53,872 bases of DNA from positions 1 through 53,872 of the forward strand of contig CBINHC010000017.1 of assembly GCA_966250385.1 (NCBI GenBank), read 5' to 3'. Shown one piece after another: positions 30,834-39,286 of this stretch. How positions within the stretch are numbered: the stretch's first letter is position 1; each line of letters opens with the position of its first letter. Both the position numbers and the translations under genes were made by a program. The notes under the pieces are model-generated. The model was not told the DNA's origin. It did no database searches and saw only the letters and a list, made by a program, of their open reading frames with translations. Source of the DNA: DASWTL01 sp966250385. GTDB lineage: Bacteria > Bacteroidota > Bacteroidia > Sphingobacteriales > Sphingobacteriaceae.

Positions 30834-30867
30834 GTTGACATTTTTTAGATTGCAACATGAAAAAACC
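30834..30867 (+). repeat. copy 4 of the dispersed TTTTTTAGATTGCAAC motif
   Basis: CATTTTTTAGATTGCAACATG followed by AAAAAACC lies 24 bp after the parA-side array. It matches copy 1 at 186-214 closely. Confidence 0.5.
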
Positions 30868-31337
30868 TCGGACGACGTAGAGAGTGATAGCAGGGCACGA
30901 GCGTGCTCAATGTTGTTGTTCCTGGTTGTTCTCATCTCTGTCAATCCCCGTTTCTAATTGACCACCTATTTATTTGTAATGAACCTGGCCCTTCCTTAGA
31001 AGATCCTGCTTTTGGCATGAATTCTTGTATGGCTAATATACAAAATATATTTATACAATTACGGTTTTTTCTTACATAATTTCAATTGTTGTTTTTTTCG
31101 CTCAATGGGCCGTCGAGTCGGTATGCGACTATGCATTGGCGTCACGTGCTTTTTCTTTTTGAGGTACGAGAAAAGGAAAAGCAAGCAGGAACCGTACAGA
31201 GTACGGTTAATAATAGTAACTAACTGATTGACAGTGTAGTTGCGTTTTTGTCTGTATACAGGCTGTATAAACCCAGTATACCTTTTCCTTTTATCTTATT
31301 GTTAATCAAGTTGTTTTGTTGTATGCAAATTGTAGAT
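30868..31337. other. probable oriT region with inverted repeats
   Basis: This 470-bp non-coding region precedes the mobilisation genes and has three clear inverted repeats: GCACGAGCGTGC near 30895-30912, AGTCG/CGACT at about 31114-31130 and AACCGTAC/GTACGGTT with loop AGA at about 31190-31210. A further AT-rich box is at 31038-31064 and a lone GTAGAT at 31332. Relaxase nick sites usually lie beside such a hairpin just upstream of the mob genes. The nic position cannot be called by eye. Confidence 0.55.
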
Positions 31338-31362
31338 TTATATTTTTATATATTTGTATATG
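31338..31362. promoter_or_regulatory. AT-rich palindromic box / mob promoter
   Basis: TATATTTTTATATATTTGTATA overlaps the start of the mobilisation gene. TATATTTG (31349-31356) fits the Bacteroidetes -7 box, which leaves an extremely short leader before ATG 31360. Confidence 0.55.
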
Positions 31363-31950
31363 AGTAAAGACACAACTACAATCCGCGTTTCCCCTGCTAC
31401 TGCCGCCAGGGTAAAGCAGATTAATAAAAACAAGAACTATGACGAGATAATCAGCCAAATGGTAGATTATTTTCACATCACTGGCGTCGATCCCAGAAGT
31501 CATGTTGTCTCTCCTGTTGAGGAGACAAAGCGTGTCGGTGAGCGTATTATTAAGGTGGTAAGATCTATTGAAAAGGATCGAATTGTTCCTCTCCAAAAGA
31601 TGATTGAACAGTTCCTCGAAAGCCCCCCCAATCTCCCCCTTATGGAGGCGGAAAACGTTAGAAATTCTGATGCAGTCTCAGTGGCAGAAATGGAACAAGT
31701 GGTGAAGATTAACGATAGTTTAAATCTGAAGATCGAGGGATTGGAAAGGGAAATATCGAGGCTTAATCATGAGCGCAATGTTGAAGTAACAGCAGTTTCT
31801 ACGGATGATACTCTTGCTCGTGATTCCATACTTTCCGCCATTGCCAAGTTAGAAGCCGGAGCCAGCAAAGGTGCCTTTTCCTCTGACCTGTCCATTAGTC
31901 CGTCATTGTTCAATTCTACTATTACCACAATTAAAAATCTACTTAGATAA
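31360..31950 (+). CDS. mobilisation accessory protein, BfmA/BtgA-like
   Basis: The 196-residue protein has an N-terminal RHH-like DNA-binding segment (DTTTIRVSPATAARVKQINKNKNYDEIISQMVDYFHITGVDP) typical of the BfmA/BtgA family, and a C-terminal coiled-coil region (MEQVVKINDSLNLKIEGLEREISRLNHER). It should bind oriT and help the relaxase form the relaxosome. ATG 31360 is chosen over the TTG within the promoter box. Its stop overlaps the relaxase ATG by one base. Confidence 0.8.
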   Translation: MSKDTTTIRVSPATAARVKQINKNKNYDEIISQMVDYFHITGVDPRSHVVSPVEETKRVGERIIKVVRSIEKDRIVPLQKMIEQFLESPPNLPLMEAENVRNSDAVSVAEMEQVVKINDSLNLKIEGLEREISRLNHERNVEVTAVSTDDTLARDSILSAIAKLEAGASKGAFSSDLSISPSLFNSTITTIKNLLR

Positions 31951-33071
31951 TGTTTGTGAAAGTTCATGCGCCTAAGTCTGTTCCAGCAGGTAGTAATAAG
32001 GGTTCAGCTAAGGGTCTAATTAACTACTTAGAGAAGGAGAATAAGGATAAGGAGAATGGGGATCGGGAGTATTTTTTTTCTCACAAAGCTAACCTTGTTG
32101 AGGCCAAAGTAGCTGTTGAATCTCTGGATAAAAACAACAAAGGTATTGGCAAGAATGATAGCAAATTCTTTATGGTAACAATCAACCCCTCTCAGTCTGA
32201 ACAAGCGTATATGTTGCGTGGGATTTCAGGTATGGGCGTAGAGGATGTTCATGAACTGACGCCGGGACAGAAGGAAGAATTTAAGGTAGCGCTTCGAGAC
32301 TATACTAGAGATGTGATGGACATTTACGCACAAAATTTTGGGCGGGAGAATGTACGGGACGGTAACGACTTAGTGTATTTTGCTAAAATTGAAGAGTCGA
32401 GAACGTACAAGCATTATGATCGATTTGTGAAGGAGAATAATGCGATTGGCCATAGGATTATTGGAGCTCGTGTTGAGCTGGAGGAGCATCGGCAAAATAA
32501 TAGTCAAGAAGGAGTAGATAGAGCGTTGAGTGAGATCCGACAACTTGAATCTCAGTATCACCGAGTAGAGGGAAAAGTCATTACCTCAGGTATGACGAAG
32601 CCTGGCCTAAACTTTCATGTTCATGTTGTGGTTAGTCGGAACAATCAGGGGCAAACAACGAAGCTTTCTCCCTTCAGTAAGAGTAGGGGAGGGTTTCAAA
32701 AGCTTAATGGTGGAAGAGTTGGACAACAATATAAACAGGGTTTTGATCATGAGGCTTTCAAAGTGAAGGCCGGGGAAAAGTTCAACGAGAGGACTGGATA
32801 CACATCTACCTTCAATGATAGTTATAAGCCTAAAGCGTACGCCAGAGGACGGGAGCAGCACACTACGCTTGAATCGGCGCCGGGAACAAACGCACTTGTT
32901 AATCAGGTAAAAGGTCAGGTGGTCGGGAATGATTTCAGGGATGAAAGAAAGGTACTCAATACGGTTAAGACAGCTGCTTCCTTGCTTAATAATCCTACTC
33001 AAACCATAGCTTCAAAGCTAAAAGGCAAAATAAAACAAATCCTTCAGGCCGATAATGTTCTTTCTAAATGA
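31950..33071 (+). CDS. relaxase/mobilisation nuclease, DUF5712 (MobB-like)
   Basis: The 373-residue relaxase has the N-terminal core MFVKVHAPKSVPAGSNKGSAKGLINYLEKEN, a middle YFAKIEESRTYKH and the metal-binding histidine motif LNFHVHVVVSRN, all found in the DUF5712/MobB relaxases of Bacteroidota. It should nick oriT and stay attached to the 5' end during transfer. A candidate catalytic tyrosine is the conserved one in NYLEKEN. The start overlaps the previous stop by one base, and the coupling protein gene starts 10 bp downstream. Confidence 0.88.
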   Translation: MFVKVHAPKSVPAGSNKGSAKGLINYLEKENKDKENGDREYFFSHKANLVEAKVAVESLDKNNKGIGKNDSKFFMVTINPSQSEQAYMLRGISGMGVEDVHELTPGQKEEFKVALRDYTRDVMDIYAQNFGRENVRDGNDLVYFAKIEESRTYKHYDRFVKENNAIGHRIIGARVELEEHRQNNSQEGVDRALSEIRQLESQYHRVEGKVITSGMTKPGLNFHVHVVVSRNNQGQTTKLSPFSKSRGGFQKLNGGRVGQQYKQGFDHEAFKVKAGEKFNERTGYTSTFNDSYKPKAYARGREQHTTLESAPGTNALVNQVKGQVVGNDFRDERKVLNTVKTAASLLNNPTQTIASKLKGKIKQILQADNVLSK

Positions 33072-33073
33072 CT

Positions 33074-33104
33074 CTATATAAATGTATAAAAATATAATTA
33101 TATC
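33074..33104. promoter_or_regulatory. AT-rich palindromic box over the coupling-protein start
   Basis: TATATAAATGTATAAAAATAT and TATAATTATATC overlap the first codons of the coupling protein. An operator inside the coding start could separately control coupling-protein expression within the mob operon. Confidence 0.45.
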
Positions 33105-34686
33105 TTTTTTGCCAGTTGTGATTCAGAGCTGTTTACAGCTGGTCGCTTTTTCAATTAATTATGGCTTCAGCCGACTGATAAACTTCTTGGCTGGCCTCGT
33201 TTTATCAATTATTGTAACACTGGTGGCTAGTATATACTTTCAGAATGACTTTTCTACTCTAAGTCTGCTGGTCGTCGCTGGTATAGGTATATATGGATTT
33301 TTTATAGGATCAGTCCCTGCAACCAAGGTCAAGCCTTCTTCCGTGAACTACCGATTCGAGTTGCAGAGTAGCCAGGGAAAGAAATTAGTTTTTAATAATC
33401 CATTTGATAACTTTCTCGTGTATGCCGGGGCGAATTCTGGAAAGACTAAGAGTATAGGCAAGCCTTTACTAGAACAGTATATTAGGAACGGTTTCGGTAT
33501 GCTGCTGTATGACTATAAGGATTACGACTACACAAAGACGGCATATAGTCTCATTCAAAAGCATAACTACCCTCATAAGTTCTACTACTTAAGTTTTAAT
33601 GATATTAATCGGTCCCACCGCGTTAATCCTATTAAGCCAGGTCTTGTAGACGAGTATCTGTTAATTCAGCTTGCGGATGACCTTTTGAGTTCGATGCTTG
33701 GTGAATCTGGAAAAAAGGATGAATGGTTTTTAGGTGCTCTGGGAATATTGAAAGGTGTTTTTATCCGGTTCTATAAAGATTACCCAGAGTACTGCAATAT
33801 CCCGAATGTAATGAATTACATCGTTCACAACGATAAAGACGCCTTATATAAGTTTCTTATTGGTCATCCGGAGAGCAAAGCCCTGGCTAAGGGGTTCCTT
33901 GATTCTGTCGATTCCCCTAGGACAATGGCTTCCCTGCTGAGTTCCCTAACCAACTATATCGGCGATATCGCTTTTAACAAAAAGGTAAGCTATGTTTTGT
34001 CAGGCGACGACTTCAATTTTAATTTAATTGATCCCCAGGACCCGAAACTTGTAACCATCGTAAATAGCTATCAAACGGAAAGTATTACGTCACCATTAGT
34101 ATCCTTAATGGTGAGTATGTCTTCAAGAGCTTTCACGATGAAAAATAGAGTCCCATTTTGTTATTTTCTGGACGAGGCGACAACGTTCAAGATCCGCGAT
34201 TTTGAAAAGATGCCATCTGTTCTCAGGGAGTATTTATGTAGCTTCGTCTTGATCACTCAGAGCGGGAGTAAGATCGAGGCGGTTTATGGGAAGAATGCAA
34301 AGAGCTCAATCGAGAGTAACTTTAGTAATATTTTTCTCGGTCGAACCAAGGATGTTGTGGCGCTTCGCAACTACGGACATTTGTTCTCTAAGAAAGAGGC
34401 AATTAAAAGGAGCTATACAGTTGGCGAAAGCACTCATAGCGGGAGTCAGAGCGTTACTACGAACACCAATAAGGAGGACCGATACGAATCTCACTTCTTC
34501 ACAGGCTTAAAGGCAGGGGAGTTTGTCGGTACAACTGCCAATGCCAATATTTCTGAATTCCATAAACGTTTTAAAATTTATGACGATTCCCAGGATGCGG
34601 AGGTTCCTATGCTTAATGCTGTTACTAACGAAATGCTTGAAAAGGAATACCGAAATCTCGTTAATCTAGTGACTTCATTAATCTAG
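33082..34686 (+). CDS. type IV coupling protein (TraG/TraD/VirD4 family)
   Basis: The 534-residue ATPase has two or three N-terminal membrane helices (about residues 5-25, 33-52 and 60-77), Walker A GANSGKT (116-122), LLYDYKDYDYTKTAYS and Walker B VPFCYFLDEATTFK with the downstream LITQSGSKIEAVYG. It connects the relaxosome with the T4SS channel and pumps the DNA. It is encoded with the relaxase, apart from the T4SS operon. Repeat copy E begins 4 bp after its stop codon. Confidence 0.92.
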   Translation: MYKNIIISFLPVVIQSCLQLVAFSINYGFSRLINFLAGLVLSIIVTLVASIYFQNDFSTLSLLVVAGIGIYGFFIGSVPATKVKPSSVNYRFELQSSQGKKLVFNNPFDNFLVYAGANSGKTKSIGKPLLEQYIRNGFGMLLYDYKDYDYTKTAYSLIQKHNYPHKFYYLSFNDINRSHRVNPIKPGLVDEYLLIQLADDLLSSMLGESGKKDEWFLGALGILKGVFIRFYKDYPEYCNIPNVMNYIVHNDKDALYKFLIGHPESKALAKGFLDSVDSPRTMASLLSSLTNYIGDIAFNKKVSYVLSGDDFNFNLIDPQDPKLVTIVNSYQTESITSPLVSLMVSMSSRAFTMKNRVPFCYFLDEATTFKIRDFEKMPSVLREYLCSFVLITQSGSKIEAVYGKNAKSSIESNFSNIFLGRTKDVVALRNYGHLFSKKEAIKRSYTVGESTHSGSQSVTTNTNKEDRYESHFFTGLKAGEFVGTTANANISEFHKRFKIYDDSQDAEVPMLNAVTNEMLEKEYRNLVNLVTSLI

Positions 34687-34690
34687 TATT

Positions 34691-34816
34691 GTAGACGAAT
34701 TAAGAAGCTGGAGAGCTGAGATCCGCGCTGCTCCGGAAAGCGCTGCCGGTTTTTTATCTACAGGTTCACGACCGGCCAGCCCGGATATCACGTTCCTGGT
34801 AAAAGATTTTGTAGAT
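34691..34816 (+). repeat. 126-bp tripartite repeat, copy E
   Basis: GTAGAC at 34691, ATCTAC at 34756 and GTAGAT at 34811 give exact 65 and 55 bp spacing, with GAGATCC at offset 27. This copy has no L or R flank: it lies bare between the coupling-protein stop and the traE promoter array. It shows that the 126-bp module is the minimal unit. It diverges slightly within the GC-rich stem (GAGCTG ... CTGCTC). Confidence 0.92.
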
Positions 34817-34843
34817 TTTAGAAGTTGTTCGGGGGAGGCTATT

Positions 34844-34911
34844 TTCTATATAGTTGTATATTAATATAAAAATATAGTTATATAAATATATAATATTTCT
34901 ATATTTGTAAG
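34844..34911. promoter_or_regulatory. AT-rich palindromic array / tra operon promoter
   Basis: Units such as TATAGTTGTATATT, TATAGTTATATAAATATATAA and a final CTATATTTGTAAG precede traE by 14 bp. TATATTTG-like sequence at 34901-34908 could be the -7 box for the whole T4SS operon. Confidence 0.6.
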
Positions 34912-34924
34912 AAAATAGTTGAAT

Positions 34925-35215
34925 ATGAAAATTTATAGTCTTACAACGATCTTGCTTCAGGCAACTGGAAGCTTTAAAACGCAGGTGCAAAGCATAGTGG
35001 ATAACTACCTACTCCCAATTTACATGCTCATTGTGCTAATGGGGGCCATTACCGGAATCCTTAAGAATTGGGAGAACATCAACGACTCTAGTGGATCTGG
35101 CCGCCGAAAAGAAGGATTGATCAACGTGGCCTACATAATCGGTTATGCTGCATTAGGAGGAGCAATTCTAGCAGCGGTAGTCGCTGTTGCTAAAAGTTCC
35201 ACAATAAAACTATAG
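34925..35215 (+). CDS. traE: TraE-like T4SS pilin-type protein (DUF4134-like)
   Basis: The 96-residue protein has two membrane helices (about residues 28-47 and 66-90), with a charged loop between them (KNWENINDSSGSGRRKEG). Its place as first gene of a TraE-F-G operon and its topology match TraE of Bacteroidetes conjugative elements, a VirB2-like protein. ATG 34925 is used; the TTG six bases earlier lies in the promoter region. The traF ATG is 2 bp downstream of the stop. Confidence 0.75.
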   Translation: MKIYSLTTILLQATGSFKTQVQSIVDNYLLPIYMLIVLMGAITGILKNWENINDSSGSGRRKEGLINVAYIIGYAALGGAILAAVVAVAKSSTIKL

Positions 35216-35217
35216 TG

Positions 35218-35523
35218 ATGGCAGAGTTTAAAGTGCGGAAGGGGATGGAGTCGCCACTTTTGGTTTACGGGTTTCAATTGCGTCACTTCTATATATTACT
35301 TGCCATCCTTATTGCTCATGCCGTGTTGACAGGTGTCCTCCTAATGTCGCTAGTCGGAGGTGGTGGTAGCTTTTTTGCGATTGTAGCATACTTTATAATA
35401 GGTATAGTCGCTATTGGAGTTCTTGCCTCCTTTTTTAGTTCTAAAGCCAATAGTCCTAAACACTCGTTCAACAAGCGAATCTCCCAGGTTACAAACCGTG
35501 ATTTTTTAGAACAGCTTAGATAA
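35218..35523 (+). CDS. traF: TraF-like T4SS membrane protein (DUF4133, VirB3-like)
   Basis: The 101-residue protein starts FKVRKGMESPLLVYGFQLRHFYILLAI, the DUF4133 pattern (V-x-K-G ... V-x-G-x-x-x-x-Y), and has two membrane helices (about residues 25-48 and 55-78). It is the VirB3-like partner of the TraG ATPase and lies just before it. The GTG three bases earlier is not needed as a start. Confidence 0.82.
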   Translation: MAEFKVRKGMESPLLVYGFQLRHFYILLAILIAHAVLTGVLLMSLVGGGGSFFAIVAYFIIGIVAIGVLASFFSSKANSPKHSFNKRISQVTNRDFLEQLR

Positions 35524-35525
35524 TT

Positions 35526-37964
35526 ATGATTTACGCAAAACAGGCATACTCAATACTCGGTGTATTGGGAGAGGCAGTCCTATGTAAAGACGGAAGCATA
35601 ACGCTTGCATACTTTATAGAAAATCCAGAACCCTACTCCCTTGATGCTATTCATCTGGAGGCACGTCACGGAGATTGGTTTAAGGCACTTAAATACATGC
35701 CTTTCGACACTTATGTTCACAAGCAGGATGTGTTTTTGAGAAAGGGTTATGATCCCCGCAAACATATCTTTACCGACACATTTATTTCTCTTGCTGAGGC
35801 CGAGCACTTTCAGGGTAAGGAGTACTTAGAACACTACTGCATTTTAGGGTTTACCATATCCAGACTGGACAGCTTAGACAAGGCATACCAAATTAACCCG
35901 TTCTCTTATAAAGAAGCGTTGAGTAAGCGCGATCAGGAACGACTGAAAGAGTTTTATGACTCCGTTGATGGCGCGGTATCGGTTCTCAAAAATTCCTTTA
36001 GTACCAGGATTTTTAAGCTTTCTAATGACGACCTTAAATATTACTTGTTTCGGTTCGTTAATGGGTTCACAGAGGATAATGGTCTAAGGGATATACGCTT
36101 TGAGCAACGCCTGACCATAGGGAACAATATCGCAAGCTTCTTTTCCATATCTGATGAAACGTATTTACCCGATACCTTAACAAACATTGTCGTAGATGAT
36201 ACCCTAGAAGTCTCTAATTCGGTGCTTCAAATGGGCTTTTTAGAGAAGCTAGGGGTCCATCTTAAGGGTAACCATATTGTTAACCAAATCCTTCATTTCG
36301 ACGGACACCAGAAGCTAAAGGGCCAACTAGAGAACCGACGTAAAGTTTTCGGCCAACATAAAGGGTTCTCTAAAACTATTGAAGCTACACACGAGAAGCT
36401 GGAGGAATTTGAAAAGGAAGTAGTCAGGGATCAGGTCCTACTATGTAGAACCCATATTAACATAATGGTGTGGGACGAGGATCTTTCGGTTCTCCAAAGG
36501 TTAGAGGAACGGGTAAAGGAGGTTTTGAAGCTTCAGGATATTCGATTTTATTCCCCTTCTTATGATGGTCTCCAAAACATATTTCTTGGCTCAGTTTTAG
36601 GCCGTGAGGCCAAGCTGGATAGAAGCTATTTCTTTATGGCGGACCTGGCCGTTAGTTTATGCCTATTCCTAAATTATTCCACTTTTAAGGATGACGATGA
36701 AGGAATTCTATTTAATGATAGAATCTTTCAGGTGCCGTTGAGAAAGGATATATGGGATCAAAATAAGAATAGAATACCTGCTAGAAATGCAATGGTAATC
36801 GCCTCTACAGGAGGAGGTAAATCGTCCCTCACATTAAACATCGTTCAACAATACATCGAGCAAGGTGTAAAGATGATTATTGTTGAGTTTGGGAAGTCTT
36901 TTGACCAGCTATGCAAGCTCTACCCGGAGATCTCCGCTCATATTGACTATGATGGTAATAGCGCCTTAGGTGTTAATCCTTTCTACATCAAGGACCAAAG
37001 TGAGCTGACCGTTGAAAAAATAAAGACCTTAACCGTCATCGTTCTAAAATACTGGCGATCTAACCAGGTCAAGGAGAATCCGAATCAAATTAACTCTCTA
37101 ACAAAAATTATTCGCGACTACTACGAGAATGTGTTTGAGGGCCATTCCTTTCCCTCGTTCTACTTCTATGTAAGGAGTAATGCTTCAGTAATCCTTTCCA
37201 GACAGGAGATCCCGGAAGAGTACTTTGATCTAAAGAGCTTCATCCATATGTGTAGTGACTTTATCGAGGGGGGTATTTATGAAAATGTATGTAAGGTAGA
37301 CTCTTCAACCGAGGATAAGATCCGGGGAAATGACCTTATTGTGTTTGAGTTAACGAAAATCAAAAAAGATCCTTTTCTGGTGTCCATTGTCATGAGTATT
37401 CTCTTTGACACAGTTGAGAACAAAATTCTATCCGACCGGTCAAAGCGAGGAATGCTTGTCTTTGATGAATATGCGGAAACGCAGGCAATGGTTGATGTAT
37501 TCAATGGAGACGATATCCACTCTACCGTTGCATTTGCCTATCAAAAAATGCGTAAAGAAAACGGGGCGGTTATGACTATTATTCAGTCACCAGCGCAGCT
37601 TCCGGACAATAACTACACCAAGGGGATTATTGCCAATACTCAACTTTTGTACGTCCTTCCAACCACCGAATCAGTTTATGACCAGGTAATAGAAGCGTTT
37701 CACATAAAACACGAAGCGCATATCAGTCTGATGAAGTCCATTAAAAACAGCTTTTCATCAGCCAGGCCATATTCAGAGATCTTTATCCGCTTCCTTGATA
37801 CATATGCTATTGCTTTAAGACTAGAATTTTCGAGAAGGAAATTTTATGCCTTTCAAACCGATGGTTCAGACTGGCAATTTCTGCACTCTGATTATCAGCA
37901 GACAAGAGATTTGCCTCAATCAATTAAAAACTTAATGGTCAAAAAAAATGAAATACCTTTTTAG
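35526..37964 (+). CDS. traG: TraG conjugation ATPase (VirB4 family)
   Basis: The 812-residue ATPase has a Walker A box ASTGGGKSS near residue 430, followed by MIIVEFGKSFDQLCKLY, and a Walker B box MLVFDEYAETQAMV near residue 640, then MTIIQSPAQLPDNN. It is the VirB4-type motor that energises pilus assembly and DNA transfer at the inner membrane. It starts 2 bp after traF, and the next gene overlaps its end by 17 bp. It is the largest and best conserved gene of the operon. Confidence 0.95.
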   Translation: MIYAKQAYSILGVLGEAVLCKDGSITLAYFIENPEPYSLDAIHLEARHGDWFKALKYMPFDTYVHKQDVFLRKGYDPRKHIFTDTFISLAEAEHFQGKEYLEHYCILGFTISRLDSLDKAYQINPFSYKEALSKRDQERLKEFYDSVDGAVSVLKNSFSTRIFKLSNDDLKYYLFRFVNGFTEDNGLRDIRFEQRLTIGNNIASFFSISDETYLPDTLTNIVVDDTLEVSNSVLQMGFLEKLGVHLKGNHIVNQILHFDGHQKLKGQLENRRKVFGQHKGFSKTIEATHEKLEEFEKEVVRDQVLLCRTHINIMVWDEDLSVLQRLEERVKEVLKLQDIRFYSPSYDGLQNIFLGSVLGREAKLDRSYFFMADLAVSLCLFLNYSTFKDDDEGILFNDRIFQVPLRKDIWDQNKNRIPARNAMVIASTGGGKSSLTLNIVQQYIEQGVKMIIVEFGKSFDQLCKLYPEISAHIDYDGNSALGVNPFYIKDQSELTVEKIKTLTVIVLKYWRSNQVKENPNQINSLTKIIRDYYENVFEGHSFPSFYFYVRSNASVILSRQEIPEEYFDLKSFIHMCSDFIEGGIYENVCKVDSSTEDKIRGNDLIVFELTKIKKDPFLVSIVMSILFDTVENKILSDRSKRGMLVFDEYAETQAMVDVFNGDDIHSTVAFAYQKMRKENGAVMTIIQSPAQLPDNNYTKGIIANTQLLYVLPTTESVYDQVIEAFHIKHEAHISLMKSIKNSFSSARPYSEIFIRFLDTYAIALRLEFSRRKFYAFQTDGSDWQFLHSDYQQTRDLPQSIKNLMVKKNEIPF

Positions 37965-38511
37965 TATCCTATTTATTTCTATCGGCTTGAAGTCCTATAG
38001 CCAGATGGTGGTGAGCGCCCCAACATTGGAAGTGTTGCAGGCCAAAGAAAATGCGAGTCAGCTAAAGCAACTCGGCGAGTCTATAAAGCAGTCTGCTTTC
38101 TTGACCAATACAGCAAATTCCCTGAAAGAGGCTAATGAATTATACAGTAAGGTTTCTTCAAAGATCACAAGTTCATTGGTAGTGAAGGACGTGCTGAATA
38201 GACAGGCTCTATTAATAAAACAATCCGCTCAGATTCTTAAAGACAGTCGAAAGGCCACGAACACGTCTGCGTACTTAGCTATGAAAGGAAGGGTTGAGTC
38301 GGTATTACAGGAGAATCAGACCAATGTTTCTTTACTACAGAACCTACTTGCTGAAGGGTTCAAGATGAAGGATGCTGAACGGCTTGAGCTAATCATGGAG
38401 GTTAAAGACTCCACTAAGGAAAAACTTCAGGAATTAAATGCGATCCGTGCTCAGAACGAATTGGGAGTATCTGCAACCGCAATGTATGACAACTTATTAA
38501 AAAGAAAGTAA
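37948..38511 (+). CDS. secreted coiled-coil T4SS component (TraI/VirB5-like position)
   Basis: The 187-residue protein has a signal peptide (MKYLFSILFISIGLKSYSQ) and a long helical mature part (LEVLQAKENASQLKQLGESIKQS, then VLNRQALLIKQSAQIL), with no cysteine. VirB5-like pilus-tip proteins have this form and are encoded between the VirB4 and VirB6 homologues, as here. In CTnDOT-type elements this place is occupied by TraI (DUF4141), and I cannot confirm the family by sequence. It overlaps traG by 17 bp and its stop overlaps the traJ start. Confidence 0.65.
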   Translation: MKYLFSILFISIGLKSYSQMVVSAPTLEVLQAKENASQLKQLGESIKQSAFLTNTANSLKEANELYSKVSSKITSSLVVKDVLNRQALLIKQSAQILKDSRKATNTSAYLAMKGRVESVLQENQTNVSLLQNLLAEGFKMKDAERLELIMEVKDSTKEKLQELNAIRAQNELGVSATAMYDNLLKRK

Positions 38512-39281
38512 TGGGAAACGAAACAATCATGGGCTATAAAGAGGCCACTGTTATTTATAACCAACTGAAGACATCGGGAATTACCTCAATTGCGCTAACT
38601 TTTGCTATTAGCCTTTCATTGTGTTTTATCGTAATCAGGTTAATTCAGGCATACCGAAAAGCTTATCAAAGTAATACTGGCCGACCCGACATAAAGGATT
38701 TTATGGAGTCGGTTTATCCTTTGATTTTGTACGCTGCTGTCATTATTGGAATGCCATTTATTATTTCCGCAGTAGAAAACACTTTTGGCGAGATAGAGCA
38801 GAATGCGTTTCGTGCGGTTGGAGTGGCTCCAAGTAACATAACTGAGGCGCTAAAGAAGGAGCTCCTTACCTTCTTAACAGAACATCCCACCGTATCCATC
38901 ATGGACGGACTGGCGGTCCTTCTGGACTTCATTGGCGTGATGATCCTTAAACCGACCATTGCCTCCATTGATCACTATTTATACACAATGGCCGTTTTGG
39001 GGAGGTTTGTCTATCTACTTCTTCTGGAGATTGTTGCACCTATTGCAATTGTCTGTTTATTATATGAAAAGACAGAAGCCTATTTCCATACATGGGTTAA
39101 GCATATGATGGTATGCTATCTATTGGTACCAGGCTTCATGATAGCCAATGTGGTTGCTGAAGCTACGCGTTCCACTCTTTTTCAAAGTATGTCTATCTCA
39201 ACATTTTCGCTTCTATTTATCCTAATGCTAAAGCTCTATTTGTATAAGGTGGTCGCTTCAAAAATTAATAACCTAATCTAA
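38511..39281 (+). CDS. traJ: TraJ-like T4SS channel protein (VirB6-like)
   Basis: The 256-residue protein has about six membrane helices, including LTFAISLSLCFIVIRLI, LILYAAVIIGMPFIIS, VYLLLLEIVAPIAIVCLLY and STFSLLFILMLKLYLYKVV, with the cytoplasmic or periplasmic domain YTEAYFHTWVKHMM-like region between. It matches TraJ of Bacteroidetes conjugation systems in topology and gene order. It forms part of the inner-membrane translocation channel. It begins at the last base of the preceding stop and lies 5 bp before traK. Confidence 0.8.
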   Translation: MGNETIMGYKEATVIYNQLKTSGITSIALTFAISLSLCFIVIRLIQAYRKAYQSNTGRPDIKDFMESVYPLILYAAVIIGMPFIISAVENTFGEIEQNAFRAVGVAPSNITEALKKELLTFLTEHPTVSIMDGLAVLLDFIGVMILKPTIASIDHYLYTMAVLGRFVYLLLLEIVAPIAIVCLLYEKTEAYFHTWVKHMMVCYLLVPGFMIANVVAEATRSTLFQSMSISTFSLLFILMLKLYLYKVVASKINNLI

Positions 39282-39286
39282 TTGAT

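Noticed and set aside
31212..31337. Possible further tripartite repeat ending in GTAGAT at 31332
   Set aside because: The first and middle motifs and the GATCC box are absent at the required offsets.
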